This document shows, piece by piece, positions 42,401 through 50,419 of a stretch of DNA of 64,000 bases; positions within the stretch are counted from its first letter, which is position 1, and each line of letters starts with the position of its first letter. This stretch comes from an uncultured Rhodoblastus sp. (GTDB lineage Bacteria > Pseudomonadota > Alphaproteobacteria > Rhizobiales > Beijerinckiaceae). Under the pieces are notes generated by a model. The model had not been told where the DNA came from. It searched no databases and worked only from the letters and a program-made list of their open reading frames with translations. Location of the stretch: the NCBI RefSeq assembly GCF_903903185.1, contig NZ_CAIUXT010000078.1, positions 1-64,000 of the forward strand. The letters are read 5' to 3'. Made by a program: the position numbers and the translations under genes.

Positions 42401-42460
42401 CAAAGGTTGGATTTGGGTTTCAAAAGTTGGATTTGGGTTTTGGAGGTTGGATTTGAAGTT
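42401..42460. repeat. 20-bp tandem repeat, three copies, between tonB and exbB
   Basis: The unit CAAARGTTGGATTTGGGTTT occurs at 42401-42420 and 42421-42440 (one mismatch), followed by a diverged third copy at 42441-42460 (six mismatches to the first). The period is exactly 20 bp, about two helical turns. It lies in the transcribed spacer of the operon, just upstream of the exbB ribosome-binding site. Confidence 0.8.
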
Positions 42461-42512
42461 TGAAATTGCGCTTCCTACAGGATCTGAAAGCGACCCCGGC
42501 ACGACGATGACG

Positions 42513-43286
42513 TCACCGATAGGCGAAGCTGATCACGCCCGAGAGCGAGGCGGCGCGACCGGGCGCGTCGACCGTGCCGATTCTTCCGCCCAGCCGCGAG
42601 GCGACGGAGTCGAAGGCGGCGTTGCCTGAGGGCGAGATGCTGAACGAAGTGATATGGCCCGAGGCGTCGACCGACACCCGATAGGAAATGCGCGCCGAGC
42701 GCGGCTTCTGCGACTCCGGATAGGCATTGGCCGCCGCGCGCATCAGCCGCGCATGAATCTGGTTGGCGATCGCCGAAGGCGTGGCGCCGGGCGGAGGCGG
42801 CGCGGTGCGGACCGGCGCGGCAATGGTGGGCCGGCGTTCCGGCGCTCTGGAGACCGGCCTCGGCTCAACTTTCTCGACCGGCTTTACATGCTTGACGACC
42901 GGCTTGGGGATCGGCTTGGGTTTCGGCGGCTCGATCGGGGCGACGGCCTTCTCGACCACCGGCGGCGGCGGCGGCTCCTCGACCTGCGGCTCGGGCGGCT
43001 GCACAGCCTGCGGCTCCGGCGGCTTGGGCTCTTCGACCGGCGGCGGCGGGGCCTCCATCACCAGTTCCAGCGGCTCTTCCGGCGGCGCAGCCTGCGGCTG
43101 GACCTGATAATTCAGCGCGGCGGCCAGGATCAGCGCATAGACGCCGATCGCGACGGCTTCCGCGAAATAGTGCTGGCGGGCGCTTTTGAGCGTCAACAGA
43201 TTCTGGGCGCCGGCGAGCGCCGCAAGAACGCCTTGTTCGGATGGAGCGGAATCGACCAGATCTGCTGGCGCGAAAGCTGAAGTCAT
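42513..43286 (-). CDS. tonB: Energy transducer TonB
   Basis: 257 residues: an N-terminal membrane helix (AEAVAIGVYALILAAALNY), a long Pro/Glu/Lys-rich periplasmic spacer (PPPPVEEPKPPEPQAVQPPEP and PKPKPIPKPVVKHVKP) and a C-terminal TonB domain (SARISYRVSVDASGHITSFSISPSGNAAFDSVASRLGG). The first 43 residues are cytoplasmic, longer than usual. It links the proton-driven ExbBD motor to outer-membrane receptors, presumably including the one at 37089. A CTATA-N5-GATAG dyad overlaps its promoter. Confidence 0.92.
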   Translation of the reverse strand: MTSAFAPADLVDSAPSEQGVLAALAGAQNLLTLKSARQHYFAEAVAIGVYALILAAALNYQVQPQAAPPEEPLELVMEAPPPPVEEPKPPEPQAVQPPEPQVEEPPPPPVVEKAVAPIEPPKPKPIPKPVVKHVKPVEKVEPRPVSRAPERRPTIAAPVRTAPPPPGATPSAIANQIHARLMRAAANAYPESQKPRSARISYRVSVDASGHITSFSISPSGNAAFDSVASRLGGRIGTVDAPGRAASLSGVISFAYR

Positions 43287-43596
43287 CGCTGGGCCTATCG
43301 TTAAGACTGACGTGTCAATACTCTATATATTCGATAGGATTTAAAGGCAAGGTTTTTTGCCGGCGGTTTTCCGGCGGCTTGGCTGAATGGGGCAGAATGC
43401 CCGGCATTTGGCGCGCAAAAAGCGCTCCCTTGACAAAAAATCCGCAAAACATGGCAAAATTTTCCAACTTCACAGGAAAATTTGGAAAAACCGGCGGCCC
43501 GCCGCTACACTCCGGCGCGAATGTCCTGTAAACAGGCTCCACACCTTGCGGGCGCGGAGACTCGGCGCAAACCCGCCAACCCCTATCTGGAATCTC
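43287..43596. promoter_or_regulatory. Divergent tonB / Rrf2 regulatory region
   Basis: A 310-bp spacer. CTATA-TATTC-GATAG at 43323-43337 overlaps a minus-strand promoter with TTGCCT, 17 bp and TATAGA, about 40 bp before tonB. A separate perfect dyad, AAATTTTCC-N9-GGAAAATTT, lies at 43457-43483. A CTATC half-site (43583-43587) sits just before the Rrf2 start. Confidence 0.6.
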
Positions 43597-44031
43597 ATGT
43601 TATCGAATAAAGCGAAATATGGGCTGAAGGCGCTGATCCATCTCGCCGGCCATGAGGGCGTCAGCCTCGCAGCGACGATCGCCGAGGACAACACGATTCC
43701 GCGCAAATTTCTCGACGCGATCCTGCTCGAACTGACCAAGGCGGGCATTCTCGCCAGCAAGAAGGGCAAGGGCGGCGGCTACCAGCTGGCGCGTCCGGCC
43801 GACGCCATCACCGCCGGCCAGATCATCCGCATTCTCGACGGACCGCTCGCGCCGATCGCCTGCGCCAGCCGCACGGCCTACCGTCCCTGTGCAGACTGTC
43901 CGGACGAAAACGCCTGCGCGGTGCGCGACATCATGCTCGACGTGCGCGATTCGATCGCGCTGATTCTCGACCGCACCTCCATCGCCGCGATGCGGGCGCG
44001 CACCCAGAGGGGCGACACGCCCCTCCGCTGA
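43597..44031 (+). CDS. Rrf2-family regulator with cysteine cluster
   Basis: A 144-residue winged-helix regulator: MLSNKAKYGLKALIHLAGHE at the start, the recognition-helix region IPRKFLDAILLELTKAGILASKKGKGGGYQLARP, and four cysteines at 89, 98, 101 and 107 (ACASRTAYRPCADCPDENAC). IscR and RirA use three cysteines at about these places to hold a Fe-S cluster, so this protein probably senses Fe-S, iron, redox or sulfur status. It is divergent from tonB and upstream of cysE. It is the best local candidate to bind the repeated operator motifs, but that is inference. Confidence 0.88.
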   Translation: MLSNKAKYGLKALIHLAGHEGVSLAATIAEDNTIPRKFLDAILLELTKAGILASKKGKGGGYQLARPADAITAGQIIRILDGPLAPIACASRTAYRPCADCPDENACAVRDIMLDVRDSIALILDRTSIAAMRARTQRGDTPLR

Positions 44032-44048
44032 GCGCGGCGGTCATTTTT

Positions 44049-44076
44049 CGATAATTCCTATCTTTATTATATTTTT
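44049..44076. promoter_or_regulatory. CTATC-type dyad and promoter block before the heme-binding-type gene
   Basis: CTATC-TTTAT-TATAT at 44058-44072 is two mismatches from CTATC-N5-GATAG. The 28-bp block matches that at 26333-26360 at 24 positions. TATAAT lies at 44085-44090, 45 bp before the ATG, so the block covers the -35 region. Confidence 0.55.
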
Positions 44077-44134
44077 ATCCCTTTTATAATGCGCGCCGGA
44101 GCCCAAAGGCTTTTCCTTGTGAAGGACGGCGCGA

Positions 44135-44626
44135 ATGAAACCCAGCACCCGCTTTTTCGCCCTCGCCGCGCTGGCGACGGCCTATGCCCTGCCCGCCGCG
44201 GCCGAACTTCCCGCCCGGAAATTCCTGCCGGCGTCGCTGGCGGCGACCATCGCCCAGACCGCCTATGAGACCTGTGCGCAGCAGGGCTACCATGTCTCCG
44301 TCCACGTGGTCGGGAGCGAAGGCCAGTCCATCGCCTCCTTGCGCGGCGACGGGACTCCGCCCCACACTTTCGAGAACAGCCTGCGCAAGGCCTATACTTC
44401 GCGCACCTTCAGCGCGCCTTCCGGCGAATTCGCGCAACGGGTGAAAGACAACCCGACCACCGGCGCGGTGCATCTGGCCGGCGTCATCGCGGCGCAGGGC
44501 GCGCTGCCGATCCGAATTGGCGACGAAGTGATCGGCGCGGTCGGCGTTTCCGGCGCGCCGGGCGGCGACAAGGACGAGGCCTGCGCCAGGGCCGGGATCG
44601 ACAAGGTCGCCAACCTGCTCAACTGA
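44135..44626 (+). CDS. Exported GlcG/HbpS-like (heme-binding) protein
   Basis: 163 residues with a signal peptide (MKPSTRFFALAALATAYALPAAA) and the GlcG/HbpS fold: AYETCAQQGYHVSVHVVGSEGQSIASLRGDG, the helix NSLRKAYTSRTF and PIRIGDEVIGAVGVSGAPGGDKDEACARAGID. HbpS of Streptomyces binds heme and iron and protects against oxidative stress. Other members are of unknown role. It is monocistronic, with its own promoter block and a terminator-like hairpin after it. Confidence 0.84.
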   Translation: MKPSTRFFALAALATAYALPAAAELPARKFLPASLAATIAQTAYETCAQQGYHVSVHVVGSEGQSIASLRGDGTPPHTFENSLRKAYTSRTFSAPSGEFAQRVKDNPTTGAVHLAGVIAAQGALPIRIGDEVIGAVGVSGAPGGDKDEACARAGIDKVANLLN

Positions 44627-44680
44627 CCCGTTCAGGGACGGCCGAATTGTCGGGCGTCCCATTTGGGGCGGGTGCTGGGA

Positions 44681-44713
44681 CTGGGCTCCTTCGGTCGGGC
44701 CCAGGCTTTCTTG
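44681..44713 (+). terminator. Terminator-like hairpin after the heme-binding-type gene
   Basis: CTGGGC and GCCCAG enclose a partly paired TCCTTCGGTCGG loop and are followed by GCTTTCTTG. The interrupted stem and short T-run make this a moderate candidate. Confidence 0.45.
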
Positions 44714-44747
44714 TCTTGCGCCGAAAGGCAAATTCGCCGAAGCTTTT

Positions 44748-44767
44748 AGTTGACTATTTCAATAGAC
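44748..44767 (+). promoter_or_regulatory. AGTTGACT-N8-AGAC operator-like site before the cysE operon
   Basis: AGTTGACT-ATTTCAAT-AGAC, about 80 bp before the small gene that precedes cysE. The same pattern with identical 8-bp spacing occurs at 36961, 46684 (reverse) and 48091 (reverse). It is extended by TT before and AA after. The left half resembles the IscR-type half-site. Confidence 0.6.
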
Positions 44768-44847
44768 AATATATTTCTCTCTCCGGCTAAAACATTTGCC
44801 TCCAAAAAAGGGAACGGCCCCGGACAAAGGGCGCCGCGAAGCGGACC

Positions 44848-45111
44848 ATGGCCCACGCCTACATCATTCAGATCGCCGGACGAACCGCCGGCATCGTGGC
44901 CCGCGACCACGCGGGGCAGGCTTTCCATTTCTTCGCCTCGCAACAGCTGTTCCAGCCACTCGAAGGCGTCGCCTTTGCCGGGCCGCATTTTGCCGAACGC
45001 GCGGCGCGTGAAATTCAGAAGCGGGGTTTTTTCAGCCTGACCGGAGAGGCGGACCCGTCCGGCGCCGCCGAACAAACCGACCGCAACCGTTCCGCCGCGC
45101 GCGGCTTTTGA
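44848..45111 (+). CDS. Small conserved protein upstream of cysE
   Basis: An 87-residue protein beginning MAHAYIIQIAGRTAGIVARDHAGQ, followed by FHFFASQQLFQPLEGVAF and AERAAREIQKRG. I recall similar short proteins beside cysE in Rhizobiales, but I know no function. There is no signal peptide or cysteine. It lies 12 bp upstream of cysE and is likely cotranscribed. The C-terminal 25 residues are low-complexity. Confidence 0.65.
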   Translation: MAHAYIIQIAGRTAGIVARDHAGQAFHFFASQQLFQPLEGVAFAGPHFAERAAREIQKRGFFSLTGEADPSGAAEQTDRNRSAARGF

Positions 45112-45123
45112 GGGGCGCCTCGA

Positions 45124-46005
45124 ATGTCGTCGAAACCCCGCCATCTCACCTTGATCGCCGCCACGCGAAAATCGGCGGGCGACCTCCATCCGAATCTTGG
45201 AAAAGATCCGCTCTGGCGAAAATTGCGCGAAGAGGCCGAGGATTCCTTCGCGCGCGAGCCCAATCTCGCCCGGCTTCTGCGCGCGACGATTCTCGAGCGC
45301 GACAGTCTCGAGGACGCCATCGTCCATCGGGTCGCCGGGCGACTGGCCAACGATCACGTCTCAGCCGCACAGATCGTCGCCGTTTTCGAGCGCGCGCTGG
45401 CGAGGGACCCGGAAATCGTGGCGGGATTTCGCGCCGACATCGCCGCCGTCATCGACCGCGACCCGGCCTGCGACCGTTTCATCGAGCCCTTCCTCTATTT
45501 CAAGGGCTATCACGCGATCCAGACCCATAGACTGGCGCATTTTCTATGGCGCGAACAAAGGACCGACTTGGCGCTTTATCTGCAAAGCCGGTCGTCGGAC
45601 CTGTTCCAGACCGACATTCATCCGGCGGCGCGCATCGGCAAGGGCGTGTTTCTCGACCACGCCACCGGCTTTGTCGTCGGCGCCACCGCCACCATCGACG
45701 ACGATGTGTCGATTCTGCAGAATGTCACGCTCGGCGGCACAGGCAAGGAAACCGGCGACCGCCATCCGAAGGTGCGGCGCGGCGTGATGATCGGCGCCGG
45801 CGCCAAAATCCTCGGCAATATCGAGATCGGAGAATTTTCGCGCGTCGCGGCGGGATCGGTGGTGCTGCAACGGGTTCCCGCCCATACCACGGTGGCCGGC
45901 GTCCCGGCGAAAGTCGTCAGCGCCGCGCAAAAGAACGAACCCTATCGCGACATGGACCAGATTCTGGGCCAGCTCGCCTATGATTCATTCACCTATTCGA
46001 TTTAG
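45124..46005 (+). CDS. cysE: Serine O-acetyltransferase
   Basis: 293 residues: the N-terminal helical domain (DPLWRKLREEAEDSFAREPNLARLLRATILERDSLEDAIVHRVAGRL in sequence) and the left-handed beta-helix with catalytic-site features: FYFK-like FLYFKGYHAIQTHRLAHFLW, HPAARIGKGVFLDHATGFVVGATATI, ILQNVTLGGTGKETGDRHPKVRRGVMIGAGAKILGN. It makes O-acetylserine for cysteine synthesis. The C-terminal IDYQI-like tail that binds cysteine synthase is here FTYSI, ending in Ile as required. No cysK is nearby. Confidence 0.93.
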   Translation: MSSKPRHLTLIAATRKSAGDLHPNLGKDPLWRKLREEAEDSFAREPNLARLLRATILERDSLEDAIVHRVAGRLANDHVSAAQIVAVFERALARDPEIVAGFRADIAAVIDRDPACDRFIEPFLYFKGYHAIQTHRLAHFLWREQRTDLALYLQSRSSDLFQTDIHPAARIGKGVFLDHATGFVVGATATIDDDVSILQNVTLGGTGKETGDRHPKVRRGVMIGAGAKILGNIEIGEFSRVAAGSVVLQRVPAHTTVAGVPAKVVSAAQKNEPYRDMDQILGQLAYDSFTYSI

Positions 46006-46007
46006 CG

Positions 46008-46057
46008 GGCGTTTTTTCAAAAAAACCGCCGCGCCGCCGGCGTCGGCGCGCCGCGGG
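46008..46057. terminator. Probable bidirectional terminator between cysE and the Lrp gene
   Basis: A GC-rich inverted repeat (CGCGCC...GGCGCG) is flanked by GTTTTTT and AAAAAAA tracts. On the minus strand it ends in GCGGTTTTTTT, suitable for the Lrp transcript. The plus-strand side is weaker. Confidence 0.5.
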
Positions 46058-46061
46058 CAAA

Positions 46062-46604
46062 TCAGAGCGTACGCAGGGCGACGACCCGCCGAGGCGCCGC
46101 CCCGCGTTCGCCGCTAAAACCTTTGCTGGAATTATCCTCCTCCGCGCGGGAGAGGCCGAGCGGCAACGCCGTGGTCGACTTGATCTTCTGCAACACGAAA
46201 TGCGAGGAGACGCTGCGGAGCGGCACGATGGCGGTCAGCCGCTTGTAGAAGGCGTCATAGGCGGCGATGTCGGGCGCGACCACGCGCAGCACATAGTCGA
46301 TCTCCCCGGCCAGCCGGCTGAACTCCATCACTTCCGGCATGGCGGAGACGGCGCGCACGAAACTTTCGAGCGAATCCGCCGAATGGTCTCCGGCCTGGAT
46401 GGCGATATGCACGCTCAGGCCAATGCCAACCTTTTGCGGCGCGACAATCGCCACGCGCTTCTGCACCACGCCCGTCGCTTCGAGCTTTTGAATCCGCTTC
46501 CAGCACGGGGTCGGCGAGAGCCCGACGCGCCCGGCGATGTCGGCCACAGTCGCGGAAGCATCCTCTTGAAGGATTTGGAGAATATGCAGATCGATCCGGT
46601 CCAT
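46062..46604 (-). CDS. Lrp/AsnC family transcriptional regulator
   Basis: 180 residues: helix-turn-helix (MDRIDLHILQILQEDASATVADIAGRVGLSPTPCWKRIQKLEATGVVQ in sequence) with the family SPTPCWKRI motif, then the RAM ligand domain (VMEFSRLAGEIDYVLRVVAPDIAAYDAFYKRL). The C-terminal 30 residues are an unusual extension. It is convergent with cysE. Lrp-type regulators often control amino-acid transport and metabolism; the aminotransferase upstream is a possible target. The ATG at 46604 gives the conserved start. Confidence 0.9.
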   Translation of the reverse strand: MDRIDLHILQILQEDASATVADIAGRVGLSPTPCWKRIQKLEATGVVQKRVAIVAPQKVGIGLSVHIAIQAGDHSADSLESFVRAVSAMPEVMEFSRLAGEIDYVLRVVAPDIAAYDAFYKRLTAIVPLRSVSSHFVLQKIKSTTALPLGLSRAEEDNSSKGFSGERGAAPRRVVALRTL

Positions 46605-46683
46605 CAATGGCTTCCCTGGGCTTCCCTGTCGGCGCCGCCCCCGGCGGGACGAAATCCCGCTGGAGCGGCGAGCGTCCAATTTA

Positions 46684-46703
46684 GTCTATAAATTAAATCA
46701 ACT
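46684..46703 (-). promoter_or_regulatory. AGTTGATT-N8-AGAC operator-like site before the Lrp gene
   Basis: On the minus strand: AGTTGATT-TAATTTAT-AGAC. A TTGACA, 16 bp and TAGACT promoter covers the site, so a bound repressor would block it. It is about 80 bp upstream of the Lrp start. Confidence 0.6.
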
Positions 46704-46786
46704 ATGTCAAATGACTTTTGCCGTTTTTGCAGAATTTTTTTCTCCCGCTTGTTTTGCAACAGCGCGCGCCGATCTCCTTCAGCCGC

Positions 46787-47950
46787 TCAAAATCCGCCCC
46801 GGTCGCGCCAGGCGGCGAGCCGCGCCGTCGCCTGTTCCAAAGTCGGCCGGGTCTTGGCGAAGCAGAAGCGGATATAGCCTTGCAGATCGCGCCCCGAGAA
46901 AAAGGCCGACAGCGGCACGGCGGCGACGCCGGCTTCGACGGTCATGCGGCGGCAGAAGGCGAGGTCGTCGCCGTCCTTGTCGAGGAGGCCCGTTTTGGCG
47001 ATGGTGAAATAGGCCCCGGACGCCGGCCGCGCCTCGAAGCCAAGGCCGCGCAAGCTGGCGACAAGAAAATCGCGGCGCGCTTCGAGCGTGGTTTTGAGCC
47101 CCGAGAAATAGGCGTCGGGCATCCCGAGCCCGAAGGCGACCGCCGTCTGCAGCGCGGGCGGCGTGGTGAAAGTAATGAATTGATGCGCGCGGGCGATTGG
47201 GGTCAGAAGCTCGGCCTGCGCCATGACATAGCCGATTTTCCACCCCGTCACCGAAAAGGTCTTGCCCGCCGAGCCGATCCGCACGACCCGATCGCGCACG
47301 TCGGCAAAAGCGAACAGGCTGAGATGGCTGACCCCATCGAACACCAGATGTTCATAGACTTCGTCGCAGACCGCGACGAGGTCATGAGCCAGCAGGCAGT
47401 CCGCCAGAAACCGCAATTCGGCGGCGTCGAAAACCTTGCCGATCGGATTCATCGGGGTGTTGACGACGATGGCTTTGGTGCGCGGCGTGATCGCCGCGCG
47501 AATTTGCTCGCGCGGCAATCGCCATTCGGGCGGCTCCAGCCGCACCGCCACCGGAATCGCGCCGGCGCGGCGGATGATTGGCCCATAGCTGTCGTAGACC
47601 GGCTCGAACAGGATTACCTCGTCGCCGGGATCGAGCAGCCCGAGAAACGCGTCGCATAAAGCCTCGGTGGCGCCGGATGTGACCAGAATTTCCCGCTCCC
47701 AGTCGGCCTCGATGGCGAAAAAGCGCTTCGCGTTTTCGGCGATCGCCCGCCGCAGCGCCGGCAGGCCCATCATCGACGGATATTGATGCGGCCCATTTTG
47801 CAAAGCCGCGACGCCCGCTTCGATCAACTCCGCCGGCTCCAGACCCTCGGGAAACCCCTGGCCCAGATTGATCGCGGCATGCGCCTCGGCAAGGCGCGAC
47901 ATGATTTCGAAAATCGTGGTTTCGCAGGCGGCGAAAACTTTGTTGGCCAT
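46787..47950 (-). CDS. PLP-dependent aminotransferase, class I/II (YbdL/kynurenine-type)
   Basis: A 387-residue fold-type I aminotransferase: INLGQGFPEGLEPAELIEAG, the PLP lysine in SAGKTFSVTGWKIGY, and NTPMNPIGKVFDAAEL. The pattern matches the methionine-preferring aminotransferase YbdL and the kynurenine-aminotransferase group, which could serve methionine salvage or 2-oxo acid transamination. The sulfur-amino-acid neighbours favour the first, though it is not proven. It is on the same strand as the Lrp gene, 183 bp upstream of it. Confidence 0.87.
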   Translation of the reverse strand: MANKVFAACETTIFEIMSRLAEAHAAINLGQGFPEGLEPAELIEAGVAALQNGPHQYPSMMGLPALRRAIAENAKRFFAIEADWEREILVTSGATEALCDAFLGLLDPGDEVILFEPVYDSYGPIIRRAGAIPVAVRLEPPEWRLPREQIRAAITPRTKAIVVNTPMNPIGKVFDAAELRFLADCLLAHDLVAVCDEVYEHLVFDGVSHLSLFAFADVRDRVVRIGSAGKTFSVTGWKIGYVMAQAELLTPIARAHQFITFTTPPALQTAVAFGLGMPDAYFSGLKTTLEARRDFLVASLRGLGFEARPASGAYFTIAKTGLLDKDGDDLAFCRRMTVEAGVAAVPLSAFFSGRDLQGYIRFCFAKTRPTLEQATARLAAWRDRGGF

Positions 47951-48262
47951 ATCGGAGACTCATGGTTTCAGGCTGTGAGCGATCCTGAAGCCTTTCATCA
48001 AAGGCTTCAACCGCCGGCAACGAAGGGCCGGCCAAAGAAGCTCGCGGCTCTATCGCATCGATCCAGAGGCTCAGCTAGCAAAATTATCTTGTCTACAGAA
48101 TTAATCAACTATATGATTATTGCATTGCAGCGAAGGTGCGCCGCCCAGGCGGTTCAACGCGGCATCGAATTCGACGGCAAACCGGCAAGCCAGATTCAGC
48201 GGCGCCAAGATCGGCAGCGCAAGGCTGCGCCTGAACGCCTCGACGGCAAAAGGAACAGTACA
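47951..48262. promoter_or_regulatory. Divergent aminotransferase / sulfonate-transporter regulatory region
   Basis: TGAAGCCTTT-CATC-AAAGGCTTCA (47988-48011) is a perfect 10-bp stem with a tetraloop in the aminotransferase leader. At 48089-48117 a plus-strand promoter TTGTCT, 17 bp, TATGAT contains the reverse-strand operator motif AGTTGATT-N8-AGAC (48091-48110). No gene is seen. Confidence 0.6.
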
Positions 48263-49357
48263 ATGACGGACAGGGACCCCTCCCAAAACCCAGGTTCGCG
48301 CCGCGCCTTTCTTGCCGGCGCCGCCGCTCTCGGCGTCGCCGCGCCGATCGGCCTCGCCGCAGGACGCGTTTTCGCCACCCCGCGCATCGCTGCGCCACCC
48401 GCGCCGAACCTGCCGATCTGCCGGGCCGCCGTCACCGACGCGGCCGCCGCCGCCGGCCCGCTGAAAAAAATCACCTTCGCCTGGAACGCCGGCGCTCCCT
48501 GCCTCGTCGGCGTCACCGTCGCCAAGGAAAAGGGCTTTTTCGCCAAGCACGGTCTGGACGTCGATCTGATCAATTATTCCGGATCGACCGACCAATTGCT
48601 GGAAACGCTGGCGACCGGCAAGGCCGACGCCGCCGCCGGCATGGCCTTGCGTTGGCTCAAGCCTTTGGAGCAAGGTTTCGACGTCAAGATCGTCTCCAGC
48701 ACCCATGGCGGCTGCCTGCGCCTGCTGGTTCCCTCCAATGCCAATTTTTCGAGCCTCGCCGATCTCAAGGGCAAGACCATTGCCGTCAGCGACATGAATT
48801 CGCCCGGCAAGAATTTCTTCTCGATCCGGCTCAAAAAGGCCGGACTGGATCCCAACAGCGACGTCGAATTCAAACAGTTTCCTGGTCCGCTGCTGCGCGC
48901 GGCGGTGGAAAAGGGCGAAGCCCAGGCCCTCGCGGACAATGACCCGAACACGTTCACCTGGCAGAAGGACGGGGCCTTCAAGGAACTCTCTTCCAACCTC
49001 TCCGACGAATATGCCCGGCGCGTCTGCTGCATCGTCGGCGTGCGCGGCAGCCTGATCCGGGAAAATCGCCCGGTCGCCGCCAGCATCGCCCTCGCCCTGC
49101 TCGAAGCCTCGGAATTCGCCGCGCTTAATCCGGCCGAGGCGGCGGCGACCTATGTTCCTTACGCGCCCGGCAAGATCGAACTCGCCGATCTGGTCACGCT
49201 GGCGAAATACCATACCCATCATCACCATCCGACCGGCGCCGCCCTCAAGAAGGAGCTGGCGCTCTACGCCGATGAGCTGAAACTCATTTCGATCTTCAAG
49301 CCCACGACCGACGTCGCCAAATACGCCGAGCGCATTTACGCCGATGTATTGAGCTGA
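48263..49357 (+). CDS. ABC transporter substrate-binding protein (SsuA/TauA/NitT type)
   Basis: 364 residues. A twin-arginine-type signal (PGSRRAFLAGAAALG, cleavage near RVFA) precedes an NMT1/SsuA-like binding domain: KKITFAWNAGAPCLVGVTVAKEKGFFAKHGLDVDLINYSGSTDQLLETLATGKADAAAGMALRWL in sequence. It captures an organic anion in the periplasm; family members bind sulfonates, taurine, nitrate or thiamine precursors. A HHHH run lies near residue 316. The sulfur-gene setting supports a sulfonate-type ligand. Confidence 0.86.
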   Translation: MTDRDPSQNPGSRRAFLAGAAALGVAAPIGLAAGRVFATPRIAAPPAPNLPICRAAVTDAAAAAGPLKKITFAWNAGAPCLVGVTVAKEKGFFAKHGLDVDLINYSGSTDQLLETLATGKADAAAGMALRWLKPLEQGFDVKIVSSTHGGCLRLLVPSNANFSSLADLKGKTIAVSDMNSPGKNFFSIRLKKAGLDPNSDVEFKQFPGPLLRAAVEKGEAQALADNDPNTFTWQKDGAFKELSSNLSDEYARRVCCIVGVRGSLIRENRPVAASIALALLEASEFAALNPAEAAATYVPYAPGKIELADLVTLAKYHTHHHHPTGAALKKELALYADELKLISIFKPTTDVAKYAERIYADVLS

Positions 49358-49369
49358 GGACGGCAAGCC

Positions 49370-50419
49370 GTGACCTCGGTTTCTCCCGCGACGGAGCGCC
49401 TGTCGTCGCAAGCGGCGGAGCGACAGCCGGCGCAAGACGACGCAGGGCGCGCGGGCGCCCCGGCGAGGGGTTGGGTCTCGGACTCCGTCTTGTCGGTCCT
49501 GGCGGGGTCGAGCTGGCTGCTGTTCGCCTTCATCACCCTGCATTGGCCCGATCTCAACGATTGGGGACGCGGAAGCGAATTCAGCCATGCCGCGATCCTG
49601 TTCGGCGCCGCCCTGATCCTGGCCGCCGGACTTGGCGCGGTCTCGGAGCGCGGCGCGGCGCGCTTGCGCCGGTCCACGCCCTGGCTCTTGGCGCTCGGCC
49701 TGTTCTTTTCGCTCTGGCAGGCGGCGACGGCCAAATTCGGGTTGCTGCCGCAACCTTTCTTTCCGCCGCCGCACGCCATTCTCGAAGTCTTCCTCGACGA
49801 TTACCCCAAGCTCGTCGAAAGCGTCATCGCCTCGATCAAGCTGGAGCTGTTCGGCTTTTCCCTCGGCGCTTGCGCCGGGTTCGTCGTCGGCGTGCTGCTC
49901 GGATGGTCTCGCGGCTTCGGCTATTGGGCGCATCCGATCATGCGCTTCATCGGCCCGCTGCCCTCGATCGCCTGGCTGCCGATCGCCTTTTTCGCCTTTC
50001 CGTCGAGCTGGAGCGCCTCAATCTTCCTGATCGCCCTGACGACTGGTTTTCCGGTGGCGGTGCTGACCTGGTCCGGCGTGGCGAGCGTCAATTCCGCCTA
50101 TTACGATGTCGCGCGCACGCTCGGAGCCAGCCCGGCCTTTCTGGTGTTCAAGGTCGCCATCCCCGCAGCCCTGCCGCAGGTCTTCGTCGGCCTGTTCATG
50201 GGGCTGGGCGCCTCCTTCGCCGTTCTGGTCACGGCGGAAATGATGGGCGTCAAGGCGGGTCTCGGCTTCTACCTGCAATGGGCGCAGGGCTGGGCCTCCT
50301 ATGCCAACATGTATGCGGCGCTGATCGTCATGTCGGTGATGTGTTCGAGCATGATCACTCTGCTGTTCAAGGCGCGCGACCGCGTGCTCTCGTACAAGAA
50401 GGCCGAAGTGCAATGGTGA
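49370..50419 (+). CDS. ABC transporter permease (SsuC/TauC type)
   Basis: A 349-residue membrane protein starting at GTG. The C-terminal 250 residues are a BPD_transp_1 permease with the ATPase-coupling loop VARTLGASPAFLVFKVAIPAALPQVFVGLFMGLG (EAA-type GASPxxxxxxVxxPAALP). The N-terminal 95 residues add two extra membrane segments (VLAGSSWLLFAFITLHW, AAILFGAALILAAGLGAV), longer than typical SsuC. Its last 7 nt overlap the ATPase gene. Confidence 0.87.
   Translation: MTSVSPATERLSSQAAERQPAQDDAGRAGAPARGWVSDSVLSVLAGSSWLLFAFITLHWPDLNDWGRGSEFSHAAILFGAALILAAGLGAVSERGAARLRRSTPWLLALGLFFSLWQAATAKFGLLPQPFFPPPHAILEVFLDDYPKLVESVIASIKLELFGFSLGACAGFVVGVLLGWSRGFGYWAHPIMRFIGPLPSIAWLPIAFFAFPSSWSASIFLIALTTGFPVAVLTWSGVASVNSAYYDVARTLGASPAFLVFKVAIPAALPQVFVGLFMGLGASFAVLVTAEMMGVKAGLGFYLQWAQGWASYANMYAALIVMSVMCSSMITLLFKARDRVLSYKKAEVQW

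Noticed and set aside
42401-42460. CRISPR-like repeats
   Set aside because: The units are contiguous with no spacers, too short and only three; it is a simple tandem repeat. No cas gene is in the window.
48101-49933. 610-codon minus-strand frame opposite the sulfonate transporter genes
   Set aside because: Shadow of two convincing plus-strand genes; composition without protein-like motifs. The minus frame 50299-51660 was rejected for the same reason.
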